Assembly (NCBI GenBank): GCA_054601695.1
Contig: BAAHQB010000168.1
Span: 310,001 to 374,000 of the forward strand
From: Amorphochlora amoebiformis
Taxonomy: Eukaryota > Cercozoa > Chlorarachniophyceae
Direction of reading: 5' to 3'
Length of the DNA stretch: 64,000 nucleotides
Positions within the stretch are counted from its first letter, which is position 1. Each line of letters starts with the position of its first letter. Both the position numbers and the translations under genes were made by a program. This document shows, piece by piece, positions 1-63,986 of this stretch. Under the pieces are notes generated by a model. It worked only from the letters and a program-made list of their open reading frames with translations. It ran no database searches and was not told where the DNA came from.

Positions 1-134
1 TACATATGTATATATATTTATGTCCATATATGCATATATATATATAGTGTGTGTGTGTGTATGTATATATGAATAAATATTTATATTTATGCAAAAATAT
101 ACACAAAAATGTATCTATATTGACATATACATAC

Positions 135-182
<48 letters not shown>

Positions 183-248
183 ATATATATATACATATAT
201 ATATATACATATATGTATATTATAGATACCTATCTCTATCAATATATT

Positions 249-281
<33 letters not shown>

Positions 282-282
282 G

Positions 283-12422
<12,140 letters not shown>

Positions 12423-13618
12423 ATGATGGTTTTCGGAACAAGTCCACTGGCGAAAAGTAGAAAGATTCATCTAGCTCTGCGGTCATGTTTGCAGCTGAAT
12501 AGAAGCTGGAGAGAGATATGTTTTCGATTGATCATCGACAGATTGCAGCATGTAGATTTTCATTATTATATTTCAAGATCACAGACTTGGATGACCCAAC
12601 TAACCTAGTAACTGGCCCAATTAAAAATCAACCCAGCAACTAGAGCAATCTAGCAATAGACTAGATCTAGTAGATAGATATCGATAATCCAGAAGATTTA
12701 CACATGTAACAACATGCATGTAGTGATGTACGTATACAATTTATGTACATGTCATAATTATTGTATTATTAATATTACGCACGACGCAACATGTACACGA
12801 CGTGCGTATCACCGTGTGACATGCCTAGTGTACGTAGCCTAGTGCTCTAGATACAAGTATATGGTCACCGCACGTAGTCACTGACCGTGGCGCATGCGTA
12901 CGTAGTCTCTAGATACTCGGATGCCAATCATTCGGATATACGTACGTACAACTACCGTAGAATTAGTATTCATGATACGCACCGTACGCTCATTAGGTAA
13001 ACATGTCTAGCCTAGTGTACGTAGCCTAGTACTCTAGATACTACTATGGAGTGCGTAGTATCGCATGCATAGTCTAGTAGTCTAGACCGAGATGGCAGTT
13101 GTTGATCATGATACGTACGTACAACTACTAGAACGAGAACTTAGGGCTTATGCTAGTACTCATGCCATGATACTAGTGATACCTAGGATACGTACCTTAT
13201 CACTGAGGTGAACATGATGACTAGATGTGCATGTACGTTTTAAGTAACGTTTACATCATACGTAATTAGTACTAAACATAATCTAGATAATTGATGTTAT
13301 GCGTCTAGTACGTACGTACGTGTCTAAATTGTAATATTCTAAATATTCAGTATAGGTACCGCATCTGCGTATCTACTAGATCTAGGTCACGTATGATACA
13401 CGCGTACGTACTCATCTAGATATATGTATATACTCTAGACTATCTAGAGTATACTATATCTACAATCTAGTACACTGAATCTATCAATTAATTCATGGCC
13501 CGATGTGCCACTTGAACCAAAGGTGAACATTGACTAGATTGATAAGTTCTATGAGTAATCTAGATAATGTAGATAATATTAATAACTTCGGACAGCTCCA
13601 GTAGAGTTTAGACAGCAA
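12423..13618. other. Convergent intergenic region rich in CTAG and ACGT palindromes
   Basis: Lies between two genes that end toward each other. Unlike the introns it has little (TA)n; it is dense in CTAG, TCTAGA, ACGT and CATG. Part of it is a diverged tandem repeat of roughly 185 bp: the words CCTAGTGTACGTAGCCTAGT and ACGTACGTACAACTAC each recur at about 12825/13010 and 12942/13112. No coding frame or RNA gene was recognised. Confidence 0.7.
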
Positions 13619-19085
<5,467 letters not shown>

Positions 19086-19240
19086 GGCTAGACCCACGTG
19101 GGAAACCGAAGTTGTCTCCCGGGGAGTTTTTGGTCGGAAACGCCTGTTGACAGCTGACAACTAGCGTTTCAGTTCATTTTGCGTTTAATGCCGTCATTGA
19201 CCGTTACTAACGGTAGCCGAAGAAATAATTCTTCGCTGCG
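19086..19240. promoter_or_regulatory. Bidirectional promoter region
   Basis: Only 155 bp separate the start codons of CFAP45 (minus) and the plastid-type protein gene (plus), so both promoters must lie here or overlap the first exons. It is free of (TA)n. No TATA box is evident. Confidence 0.6.
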
Positions 19241-20037
19241 ATGGCGGTCGGCTCGAGCCGTCTCGGGCGGCGAGTATTGGTTCTCGCCAGTATTACAGGA
19301 TCAATCTGCACAATATTTGCGCAAACTAGGCTGAGGTCGCGATATGTATCAGCCGCGCCGATCGAGAGGTCCATACGATCTCGATCCTTCGTAGGACGGA
19401 GTCAAGACTTGCTCAAGCTTCGAGGAGGCAAGAAAGTCCCAGTTAAACGCGAGGATCTCTCCGATGAGGGCTATGACTGGTGGCTTCAAAAGGCCGAGTT
19501 TGAGCGTGAACTTTATCTCCGAGGAGATCTTGCAGCGGACGCAAAGATCGACGACAACGATGTGAAGGAATTTCAAGATAATATAAAAGCGGAGGAGCGA
19601 CGAAAGAGAGAGGAGTATCTTGAGGGCAAAGTGAAGGCCGACCCGGGTAATAATTACAACTACTCGAGAACATATGATATTTCTGACAGTCTTATGCATC
19701 CAGACTTTTCATACACCGTGCCGTCGGACCTCGATTTCGAGAAGCACCCGGAGAACCGCAATGTCTTCCTCCAGGACGAGATCCCTCAGGTATTACACAC
19801 AGCGACTAGAAGTTTGGGCTAGTGTTCGGATTTACTTGACGTTTTATCTTGAATTGGAATTGCTCTGATCGCACAGGATGAAGATCACTGGACTAGGGAT
19901 ATGTTCGAAGCCCTAGAATATGGTCTGCGCAAGGTGCGAATGATGGAGTTTTTTTCTTTTATAATATGCTATATTATAGTACATTATATATTATATATAC
20001 ATATATATATATATATACTATAAAATTATATATACAC

Positions 20038-20076
<39 letters not shown>

Positions 20077-20276
20077 GATTAATACAATATATGTTAAATA
20101 TATGTGCATATGTAAGTTATACCATGGATCGTCTTTAACAACAATATTTGCAGCACGGTACAGCATGGACTCGAATTTTGCGCTCGAAGAAAGGTCGGAA
20201 AGTCTTTCGATTCATGGATCAGGTATGAACTCTCATTATTCCTTCTTTTTGATTCTGTCTACAAACACATATACAT

Positions 20277-20322
<46 letters not shown>

Positions 20323-20341
20323 ATGATTTATTTATATATTA

Positions 20342-20378
<37 letters not shown>

Positions 20379-20427
20379 ATAATATATATATATATATATA
20401 TATAATATTTGTATATATACACGTATA

Positions 20428-20491
<64 letters not shown>

Positions 20492-20546
20492 ATAAATATA
20501 TATACATATTGTAATATATATATATATATATATATATATGAATATA

Positions 20547-20595
<49 letters not shown>

Positions 20596-20862
20596 AAAAT
20601 ATATATATATATACATATATATGTATGCATATACACATACACACATGTGTGCGCATTTATGCGCACATGTATCACATACTAAACCTCACCCTTATCCGTT
20701 TTACTCTTATCTTTTCTCCTTCGTGTCTTCACTCCTTACGTATGTGAACATTTCTACATGCACGAAAGTTACACGTGTATCATATTCCTTCTGATAGCGA
20801 GTTATATTGATCCGTTCACCTCTGACACATGACCCCAGTAATGCCTTTATACCGCATACATA

Positions 20863-20910
<48 letters not shown>

Positions 20911-20911
20911 G

Positions 20912-20957
<46 letters not shown>

Positions 20958-21061
20958 TATGTATATGTATATATATATGCATATATACACACATATACAC
21001 ACACATATGCATATATATATATATATATAATATATATATATATATTTATTTAAGAAAAGAC

Positions 21062-21110
<49 letters not shown>

Positions 21111-21979
21111 TATATATGATATATGTATACATATATACATATATATATATATATATTAATTATATATACTTTATATTTACATATATATATATATATATTA
21201 TATATTATTATAGATATATATATTTATATATATATATATATATATATATAATGTGTATCAGAGTGATCTCCTCGCGAAATGGCGCAAGGAGAAGGATAAG
21301 AACCCAAATTGGGGTGTGTGGCCAAATTTTTACTACTACAAGGGCGCACCTGGCCGGAAGCACAGATCGGAGAGGACCCACATAGATCCGATAGCGCACA
21401 TCCCGGGTGTCTATCGCAAGAACCACAAGCTTCTTGCAAAGAAGAAAGAAGAGGTACGCATTCCCTCAGATATATGAGCCTCACATATAATCATCCCCAC
21501 AACATTCCAGACCCTGCCGGAAAGCGGCTACCCTGACGTATACTGGAGCCGCTTCAAAGAAGGCTGGGTGGGGATGTACAAATATTGGCATGGAGGAGCA
21601 CGAATCACAGGGCGGGTCACCAAGGGTTTCACCCCAGCGTATGACACCCCAAAGGAGGCCTATGAGTCTTTACAGCAAATGAAAGAGGAAATGGGACTGA
21701 AGGCTGGCGAGGAATTCGAAGAAGCCATGGAACGCCTGGGCCTAGACACAATCCGAATCGTTGGGAGGGATCGTTTGAGGGTGTACGAATGGATGGAGAA
21801 GGTAACCGTTGTGACCAATCCTAGGTACTGAGGTAATCACTACCAGTTTTTAAGTGTTTCTTTCTATGTGTCAGGCTGGTTTCGTGAATCGCAGCGTTGA
21901 CCGCACCCTGCTCGAAACACCGATGCCCATTCGCCTAAAGAAAGCCACTCTGTTCAAGCACAAGCTCACGCGTTGGTAG
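19241..21979 (+). CDS. Unidentified protein with signal peptide, probably plastid-targeted
   Basis: Six exons, all phase 0: 19241-19789, 19877-19933, 20154-20222, 21262-21453, 21511-21801, 21875-21979. They total 1263 nt (420 aa). The N-terminus has two basic residues before a hydrophobic stretch (residues 12-28, ending IFA). This is followed by a basic, Ser-rich region with SFVGRS (49-54) and LRGG (60-63), the layout of bipartite plastid presequences in algae with complex plastids. The mature part is soluble, rich in Trp, Tyr and charged residues: [15 protein letters not shown], and later [17 protein letters not shown]. It ends in KHKLTRW. I recognise no domain. It shares a short bidirectional promoter with CFAP45. 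The gene structure is secure; location is inferred and function unknown. Confidence 0.85.
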
Positions 21980-33178
<11,199 letters not shown>

Positions 33179-33369
33179 GCCGTAGTGGGCCTTGACTAGC
33201 GGGTTTATCCGAAAAGATATTTCATTTTGGATTCCGACAGTGGTCGGGTCCCAAATGCAAGTATTATTGGGATATCTTAGGTAGAATCACCTATTTCAGG
33301 TTGCCGAGTCGGCAGAATCTTGTGGATCCTCGACGCGGCGAATGGGTTCAACGACTGCCGAATTCGACC
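33179..33369. promoter_or_regulatory. Bidirectional promoter region
   Basis: 191 bp between the ATG of the KH protein (minus) and the first in-frame ATG of the GPCR (plus). The upstream GPCR frame stays open to 33196 without another ATG, which supports the chosen start. No (TA)n. Confidence 0.55.
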
Positions 33370-47682
<14,313 letters not shown>

Positions 47683-47717
47683 CAGATAAGTATGCATTAG
47701 GCCTAAGCATTATCTAG

Positions 47718-48177
47718 ATCTTATGTATGATGGTATACTATATGAGTAGTATGAGTCCGTACATGTACAGATACAGTCAAGAAGTTATATTCATATGCTA
47801 AGTATCGGCTCTTATATTCCATAATTGTAATATTGGCAAAAGCCCGCGACGACCTAATGTCTAGAATGTATTAAGACTAGTAAGAGACAGTACTTAATGA
47901 CACAATTCATGGTTTATATAACAAGTGATCATTATCTAGTTTATAACTAGTATAAATCATGATGCTCCGGGATACCGTTATATTATGATATATGGCATTG
48001 GACGACTAGAAATACCAGAATATCAAAGTACTATTTTCTAGATTTTAATTTGATAGGTTATCTAGGTTATGTGTATTTGCGGTGTGACTTGTGACATGTA
48101 CATATAATCAGGACGTAACTTGAAGCCTTGAAAAACACACCCAGTTGAGTCGAACATAGCGGCGCCACATGATCCAG
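47718..48177. other. Convergent intergenic region, CTAG-rich
   Basis: Between the 3' ends of the GPCR gene and MAK16. (TA)n-poor, with repeated TCTAGA/ACTAGT/TCTAGG words, like the other convergent gaps. No gene seen. Confidence 0.65.
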
Positions 48178-48461
48178 CTATTTCTCTGTCTCAGTAGCAA
48201 ACGCCTCGAACTCTTCCTCAACTTCCAGCTCCACTCGCCGACGCTTTCCTCTTTTGGACGACGAAGAGGAGCTGGCTTCTCTTTTGGATCCAGCCCCTTG
48301 ATTCATGAGGTCTGCTAAGCCTTCAACGTCCTCCTCATCTTCGAGCTCGTCGTCGTATGCCTCAACGTATTCGACTTCTCCGACGCCTTCATCTTCATAT
48401 TCCTGAGAGTGAGTGTTGGTTAGGTGGGGGTGTATTTCTGTGTTCATGTTGATTTTTGTGG

Positions 48462-48505
<44 letters not shown>

Positions 48506-48641
48506 GTCATATTATTTTGTATGTATATGTAAATTTTTATATATCTATATTTCATATTTACATATCATATGGTAGAAATATAAAATATATATAGTCATTT
48601 CCAAACATGTATGTATATGTATGTGTATAGTATGTATTATA

Positions 48642-48689
<48 letters not shown>

Positions 48690-48717
48690 TTTAAAAAAAC
48701 ATATTCGCATGTGTTGC

Positions 48718-48753
<36 letters not shown>

Positions 48754-48863
48754 TATATACATAAATATATATATATATATATACATGAATATATATATAT
48801 ATATATTATATATATAAATACATATATATATATATATTATATATCTATATATATTAGATGTAC

Positions 48864-48946
<83 letters not shown>

Positions 48947-49173
48947 ATATACATAAATCTATATATATTCATAATATATAGATGATATTTACATATATAA
49001 ATATAAATGTAATATATATATATGTATATAAATACACATAATATATATAATATACATATATATATATATATACATATATAAATATATATATGTAATATAT
49101 ATATATATATATATCGATAATTAGGCATGCTCACATACATCACATGACTAATATACATACATACATACATATG

Positions 49174-49211
<38 letters not shown>

Positions 49212-49212
49212 A

Positions 49213-49252
<40 letters not shown>

Positions 49253-49255
49253 CAT

Positions 49256-49295
<40 letters not shown>

Positions 49296-49385
49296 TATAT
49301 GTATATAATCACCTTTTCATCCTCTTTTTCATCCTCAGTCTCCTCTGCAATCTCCTCTAGAACGTCCTTGTATACCTATACATAT

Positions 49386-49479
<94 letters not shown>

Positions 49480-49515
49480 ATGTATATAAAATATAATATA
49501 TGTATATGTATTCAG

Positions 49516-49562
<47 letters not shown>

Positions 49563-49578
49563 TATATTTTTATTTATT

Positions 49579-49634
<56 letters not shown>

Positions 49635-49673
49635 TATATATATATACACATATATACGTTGATATAACATATG

Positions 49674-49719
<46 letters not shown>

Positions 49720-49766
49720 ATACTGCAATCTCCTCTAGAACATCCTTATATACGCATCGAAAGATA

Positions 49767-49806
<40 letters not shown>

Positions 49807-49881
49807 TATATATATAGTTTTATAATACATTTACACATATTATATATTTAGTTTTATAATATACACACACATATACATATG

Positions 49882-49920
<39 letters not shown>

Positions 49921-50048
49921 TACACATGCACACATGTGTGTGTGTTATATACAATATATAACACATATATACATATATATATATATACATATATAGTATA
50001 TAATATATATGTATAACATATATATATATATACATATATATGTATATG

Positions 50049-50083
<35 letters not shown>

Positions 50084-50141
50084 GCATACATATGGAAATG
50101 CATCTTTATATGTCTACATACATCCATACATATATATGTAT

Positions 50142-50199
<58 letters not shown>

Positions 50200-51356
50200 C
50201 GTGTATGAATATATATCGTCTAACCTTCTCTGAGAAGTTGTAGATATCACCATACAGACCAGATTTGAACCTTTGCACGAGTTCCGCCTTAATCGCCCGA
50301 TCGATGAGAGCGATCTTCTCAGCTGCGCGGAGAATTTAGAATGTGTTTTAGTGACTGGAACTCACGTGGAAGTTAGGTAGGGATGTTAGACAACTCGAAA
50401 TGTCAACACAGCGAGCGGACACCTTTCTGTTCCCGCCTCTTTTCTCTTCGCGCGATCTTCTTCGGTGCCCCAACTAGCTTCGGGGTAACCTTAAGCTTTA
50501 GCTTGCGCATGCGGATGAGATATTGGTGGATCTTGGTTAATCTCTGCTTGTTCCGGTGGATGAGGTTCTTGGGGAAGAACTCAAGATGCTCATCTACCAT
50601 CTTTAGGGCCGCAGCGTAGTTCTTCGGCAGCTTGATGCGTTCCCACAGGTTTTTGGGCGAGTGCGCACGCTCTATCGTCTTGATGTATAGGTAACACCAG
50701 CCCTCTTTCTCGATGATCGTCGCATATCTCTGCGGAAAAGATAACAATTTTCAGGGGTGTACATGTGTATGCATGTGCATATTTGCACGGCCAGGGTGTA
50801 TGTTCTTTAAACACCCGTACTTCTTAAATGGGCCACATATTTATGCACATGGGTGACCTACCTGACACACATGCTCAGAACGCGTAAATACCCATGAATA
50901 CACTAACGTCCATGCGTACACTTAAGTAAATGATCTACATATACTCTAACACCCAAGAATATAGTTGCGGGTGGAAGTGACGGGAAGTACGGGGGGTGAC
51001 AGTGGCAAGAGAGACAGTGTGACATGCGAATCCAAGTTTGAGGTTACCGAGTTAGCAAGCGGGCAAGACTGTCGATTACATAATCCTGTGACGTTGTATT
51101 CGTTCCGGCAAAAGTTCTGGGTGTCTTTTCCTTGAGTTTTTGTTCGGACCTGGGGACGGCAAGAAAGGAGATTAGTAATGGTCGAATTGGAAAGGGATCC
51201 CGTTAGGATTGAGGGTACTTGAGATATTCGGTTATACGGTTGAAATTCAACGATATAGGTTAAGTTTCCGCTCGTATGCGGAATACGGCAGGGTGGCACC
51301 TTAAATGAGCAAAAGTTTTGGTTGACGACTTGCCAAATAACTTCGTCGTGTTGCAT
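48178..51356 (-). CDS. MAK16: MAK16-like ribosome biogenesis protein
   Basis: Six exons: 51300-51356, 51048-51149, 50423-50729, 50225-50322, 49313-49375, 48178-48402. They total 852 nt (283 aa plus TAG). The sequence follows the MAK16 family throughout: start [19 protein letters not shown], then [19 protein letters not shown] with the conserved cysteines, [56 protein letters not shown] and [10 protein letters not shown]. The C-terminal third is acidic with a final Ser-rich and basic patch ([13 protein letters not shown]), as in other members. MAK16 is a nucleolar factor for 60S subunit assembly, acting early on 27S pre-rRNA. The start is the ATG that opens the first family-like segment. It shares a short upstream region with the GAD-like remnant. 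Confidence 0.95.
49724..49758 (-). pseudogene. Copy of the 5' part of MAK16 exon 5
   Basis: On the minus strand TATATAAGGATGTTCTAGAG, then GAGATTGCAG, nearly matches the start of exon 49313-49375. It lies 350 bp upstream in the same intron, with no acceptor AG next to it and (TA)n around it. Confidence 0.8.
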
Positions 51357-51589
51357 GGCTTCCCAACTCTGTTTTCTATGCTGCTAGGGACCCTTTTGGC
51401 GTATCTTCTAAGTGATATGGAGGCGGTTTGTCGGCCGTTGCCCAGCTTAAAGCTGGTTTCTTTTGGCCGGACGACGCGGGTCGGCAGCCACTGGAGCCGA
51501 AGAATTATCCTCATTCGGAGAGTCGGAGAATCTGAGTATTAATCTTTCAGATATTAGATTTTCCATATGTTGATATCAATGTTTGAGAT
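51357..51589. promoter_or_regulatory. Upstream region shared by MAK16 and the GAD-like remnant
   Basis: About 230 bp, (TA)n-poor, between the MAK16 start and the first plausible ATG of the divergent GAD-like sequence. Open frames run through on both strands but none shows recognisable protein. Confidence 0.45.
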
Positions 51590-54737
<3,148 letters not shown>

Positions 54738-55207
54738 TATGATGATTAAGTTTTCTTTACCGTAATGATTAAAACGAGCTATGACCGATACGTTCTAGAT
54801 CACGGATATATGCCAATGATCAATATCTTATTACCGTCACTATCGAAGACTGATTCTAGTGATGCTACGTATCCGCGCGCGCCAGACGAACACGTCTAGG
54901 AAATTACTAGATTACTATACGCTATCTAGATACGCTGGTACTATTATTGTATTAAGTACTTGTATTAGTACATCTGTATCAGTTAGATCAGTGATGTGAT
55001 CATAGAATAGATATAGGCTAGATAGGGCCTAGAGGACTGTTCCGATTCAAGTTGAATTTTGTAAATAAACGGATCATGATAGACTTCATGATTCCAAATC
55101 GGATACTGAGAGTTATGTAACTTTACGTGATTCAATATGTGACAGCCTGATAGTTTTTTGTCGCACAGTATTACTATACAGCTTTTGAGGTGCCGAATCC
55201 AGATCGA
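54738..55207. other. Convergent intergenic region, CTAG-rich
   Basis: Between the GAD-like remnant and the FLU-like gene. (TA)n-poor, with CTAG words (TCTAGATCACGG, TCTAGGAAATTACTAGATTA, GCTAGATAGGGCCTAGAG), similar in style to the other convergent gaps. No gene seen. Confidence 0.65.
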
Positions 55208-60776
<5,569 letters not shown>

Positions 60777-60988
60777 CTCCGAACAAAGAGGAGGCTGAGT
60801 GGGGGGGGTGGTGTGGTCTCGAGGTGGTTGGATTGCGTCTCCGAAGGATCTCCGGCGAAAATGCATCGATGTCATGCAGAGTGACAATCGCACAGTCAGG
60901 TCGAGTGACGTATTGTGACAAGACATTAAGTTCTCCACGAACCAAGCGTGACTTTTCTCCGTGTCACGTTTCCGACCAATGCCCACGC
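60777..60988. promoter_or_regulatory. Bidirectional promoter region
   Basis: 212 bp between the FLU-like start (minus) and a signal-peptide start (plus). (TA)n-free, with a run of nine G at about 60800-60808. A frame with no recognisable homology runs through it. Confidence 0.5.
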
Positions 60989-61043
60989 ATGGCGCATGTT
61001 TTGGTCATATTGATGGGCTTTCTGCTGGCGTGGGGGTGTTACG
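60989..61043 (+). CDS. First exon coding a signal peptide (rest of gene uncertain)
   Basis: ATG followed by MAHVLVILMGFLLAWGCY and a GTGAGC donor at 61044: a short, strongly hydrophobic signal peptide. The layout matches the first exon of the FLU-like gene, where the intron also follows directly after the signal peptide. Later exons are not certain; the RRM-like exon at 62783 may belong to the same gene. Confidence 0.55.
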
Positions 61044-61177
61044 GTGAGCTACATGGGACGGAGAGTGTTGGGAAAGGGTGGCGAAGAGCGTGATTCCCAG
61101 GGAAGGGGGGGGGGGGAGAGGGGAAAGGAGGTGCTGAATATAATTTGGGGAATATTGAAGTGGATATATAATCGGAA

Positions 61178-61240
<63 letters not shown>

Positions 61241-61406
61241 GTGTGTATATATGTATATGTACCTACATATATAATATGTACCTACATATATAATATGTAT
61301 GTAAAATATATTTACATATGTGTTTTGAATTTTCCACATACACACCAAAATATGCACGAGAAAAACCATATATGTTATACATGTATAATATATATATATA
61401 TATAAT

Positions 61407-61480
<74 letters not shown>

Positions 61481-61487
61481 ACATATA

Positions 61488-61525
<38 letters not shown>

Positions 61526-61530
61526 GTATA

Positions 61531-61590
<60 letters not shown>

Positions 61591-61592
61591 CA

Positions 61593-61646
<54 letters not shown>

Positions 61647-61668
61647 CAATATATGTATATATATACAA

Positions 61669-61725
<57 letters not shown>

Positions 61726-61730
61726 TACAT

Positions 61731-61783
61731 CGAGGGTAGGTTTCGGACTATAACTGTTCTATTCCTCAGGCCTATTTATATGC

Positions 61784-61856
<73 letters not shown>

Positions 61857-61910
61857 TGCATATAAACAGGCCTGAGGAATAGAACAATTATAGTCCGAAA
61901 CCTACCCTCG
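61731..61910. repeat. Inverted repeat, 60-bp arms around (TA)n
   Basis: Left arm 61731-61790 and right arm 61851-61910 are reverse complements with about three mismatches (words CGAGGGTAGGTTTCGGACTA and CAGGCCTGAGGAATAGAACA). The 60-bp loop is (TA)n. A third, diverged copy in the right-arm orientation lies at about 62060-62110. Confidence 0.9.
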
Positions 61911-61961
61911 AAAGTGTCATATATACATATATATATATATATATACATATATACAAAATAC

Positions 61962-61992
<31 letters not shown>

Positions 61993-62194
61993 CATATATT
62001 ATATATATATTTATATATACTTATACATATTACATATACACATACGCATATTCATATGCATAGGTCTGAGTAATAGAACAGTATTAGTCGGAAATCTACC
62101 GTCGAAAGTGTCCCAAGTAGCGTTGAAAAAATGGTCGAGTCTCACGCCCTTTCACCACCAAATGCTCTCTAGATTCAACGCCTAATAACCCCAA

Positions 62195-62755
62195 ACCTAT
62201 CCCTAACCTAACCCTAACCCTAACCCTAACCCTAACTAACCCTAACCCTAACCCAAACCCTTACCCTAACCCTAACCCTAACCCTAACCCTAACCCTAAC
62301 CCTAACCCTAACCCTAACCCTAACTCTAACCCTAACCCTAACCCTAACCCTAACCCTAACCCAAATCCAAACCCTAACCCTACCTTGACCTAAATAGAAG
62401 TCTAACACTGATCTAAATAAGCTGGATTCTTACCTGAGCCTTAACCCTAACTCTAACTCATTCTCGAAATTGAGAGTCGGGCCGTTAACCTAAACACGTG
62501 TCCCAACCCGAACTCTAACCCTAACCCTAGCCCTAACTAACGATTAACCTGCCTAACCCTAACCGTATCCCTAACCATAACCCTCACCTACTCTTAACCC
62601 TAACCTTAAACCTAACCCTAATTCTAATCCTAAGCCTAACCCTAACCCTAACCGTAATCCTGACCTTAATGCTAACCCTAACCCTAACCTTAACTATAAC
62701 GCTAACTCTAAACTAACCCTAACCCTAACCCTAACCCTAACCCTAACCCTAATTC
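62195..62755. repeat. CCCTAA interstitial telomere-like block
   Basis: The most regular telomere-type tract in the window, with perfect runs of over ten units near 62270-62330 and 62715-62750 and degenerate units between. It ends about 25 bp before the acceptor of the RRM-like exon, so it probably lies in an intron. Confidence 0.95.
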
Positions 62756-62782
62756 GAATCAGACTAACCTTAAGCACTCTAG

Positions 62783-62910
62783 GTTGTCGAAATCGGGCAA
62801 GATTGCGAGCATTAGCGTTCGGTTTGGGGGCAAGTCTGGAGGGACTTCGGATGCGGTTGTTCGATTTCGCAACAAATTCTCCGCGCTGAATGCTGTGGAG
62901 TCTCTTAATG
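62783..62910 (+). CDS. RRM-like exon
   Basis: One exon with CTCTAG acceptor and GTGTGT donor, 42 complete codons. It reads [20 protein letters not shown], then [19 protein letters not shown], matching the second half of an RNA-recognition motif (RNP1-type strand, then the helix with an Ala-x-x-Ala-x-x-x-x-Asn-Gly ending). The exon begins with one base of a split codon, so at least one more exon lies upstream. It may continue the signal-peptide gene at 60989, which would make it a plastid RNA-binding protein; this link is inference. Confidence 0.55.
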
Positions 62911-63043
62911 GTGTGTGAGGAGGATGCTTAGATTGTTTGTAGGTGGTGTGGGATATGTGTGTTTGTGCGTTGTGTGTGTGTGTGTGTGTTGTGTTTTGAT
63001 ACAAGTCGTGTATGTCGTGCATGTGTATGTGTTTCTATGTAGA

Positions 63044-63095
<52 letters not shown>

Positions 63096-63133
63096 CACAT
63101 ATGTATATGTTTATGTATGTATATGTAAATATG

Positions 63134-63182
<49 letters not shown>

Positions 63183-63310
63183 TATATATACATATATGTA
63201 TGTATATATACTACATCTATGCATATATATATTTATATATATATGTATATATATATATATATATGTATATATATTATATTATATTATATATATATGTATA
63301 TGTGCATGTA

Positions 63311-63420
63311 TGTATTATATTATATTATATTATATTATATTATATTATATTATATTATATTATATTATATTATATTATATTATATTATATTATATTATAT
63401 TATATTATATTATATTATGT

Positions 63421-63430
<10 letters not shown>
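63311..63430. repeat. (ATTAT)n microsatellite
   Basis: About 120 bp of a five-base unit (ATTAT) inside a (TA)n-rich region; one TATGT variant near the end. Confidence 0.9.
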
Positions 63431-63475
<45 letters not shown>

Positions 63476-63542
63476 ATATATACTTGGGTAGGATCCATAT
63501 GTTTACGGAGTATTGATCGCGAAAAAGAAGATTGATATATAC

Positions 63543-63581
<39 letters not shown>

Positions 63582-63643
63582 CATGTATATTATTTATATA
63601 TACACTCCGAGGACACAGAATTCCTATGTATATAATACATATG

Positions 63644-63686
<43 letters not shown>

Positions 63687-63718
63687 TATGGATATACGTA
63701 TATTTATATGTATATTAT

Positions 63719-63986
<268 letters not shown>

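Noticed and set aside
33179-33369. Extending the GPCR start upstream
   Set aside because: The frame is open to 33196 but has no ATG before 33370.
51318-51542. Plus-strand hydrophobic frame opposite the MAK16 start
   Set aside because: It overlaps the MAK16 first exon antisense and shows no recognisable protein or splice structure.
62195-62755. Chromosome end (telomere)
   Set aside because: An exon-like sequence with splice sites follows directly, and similar tracts occur in several introns.
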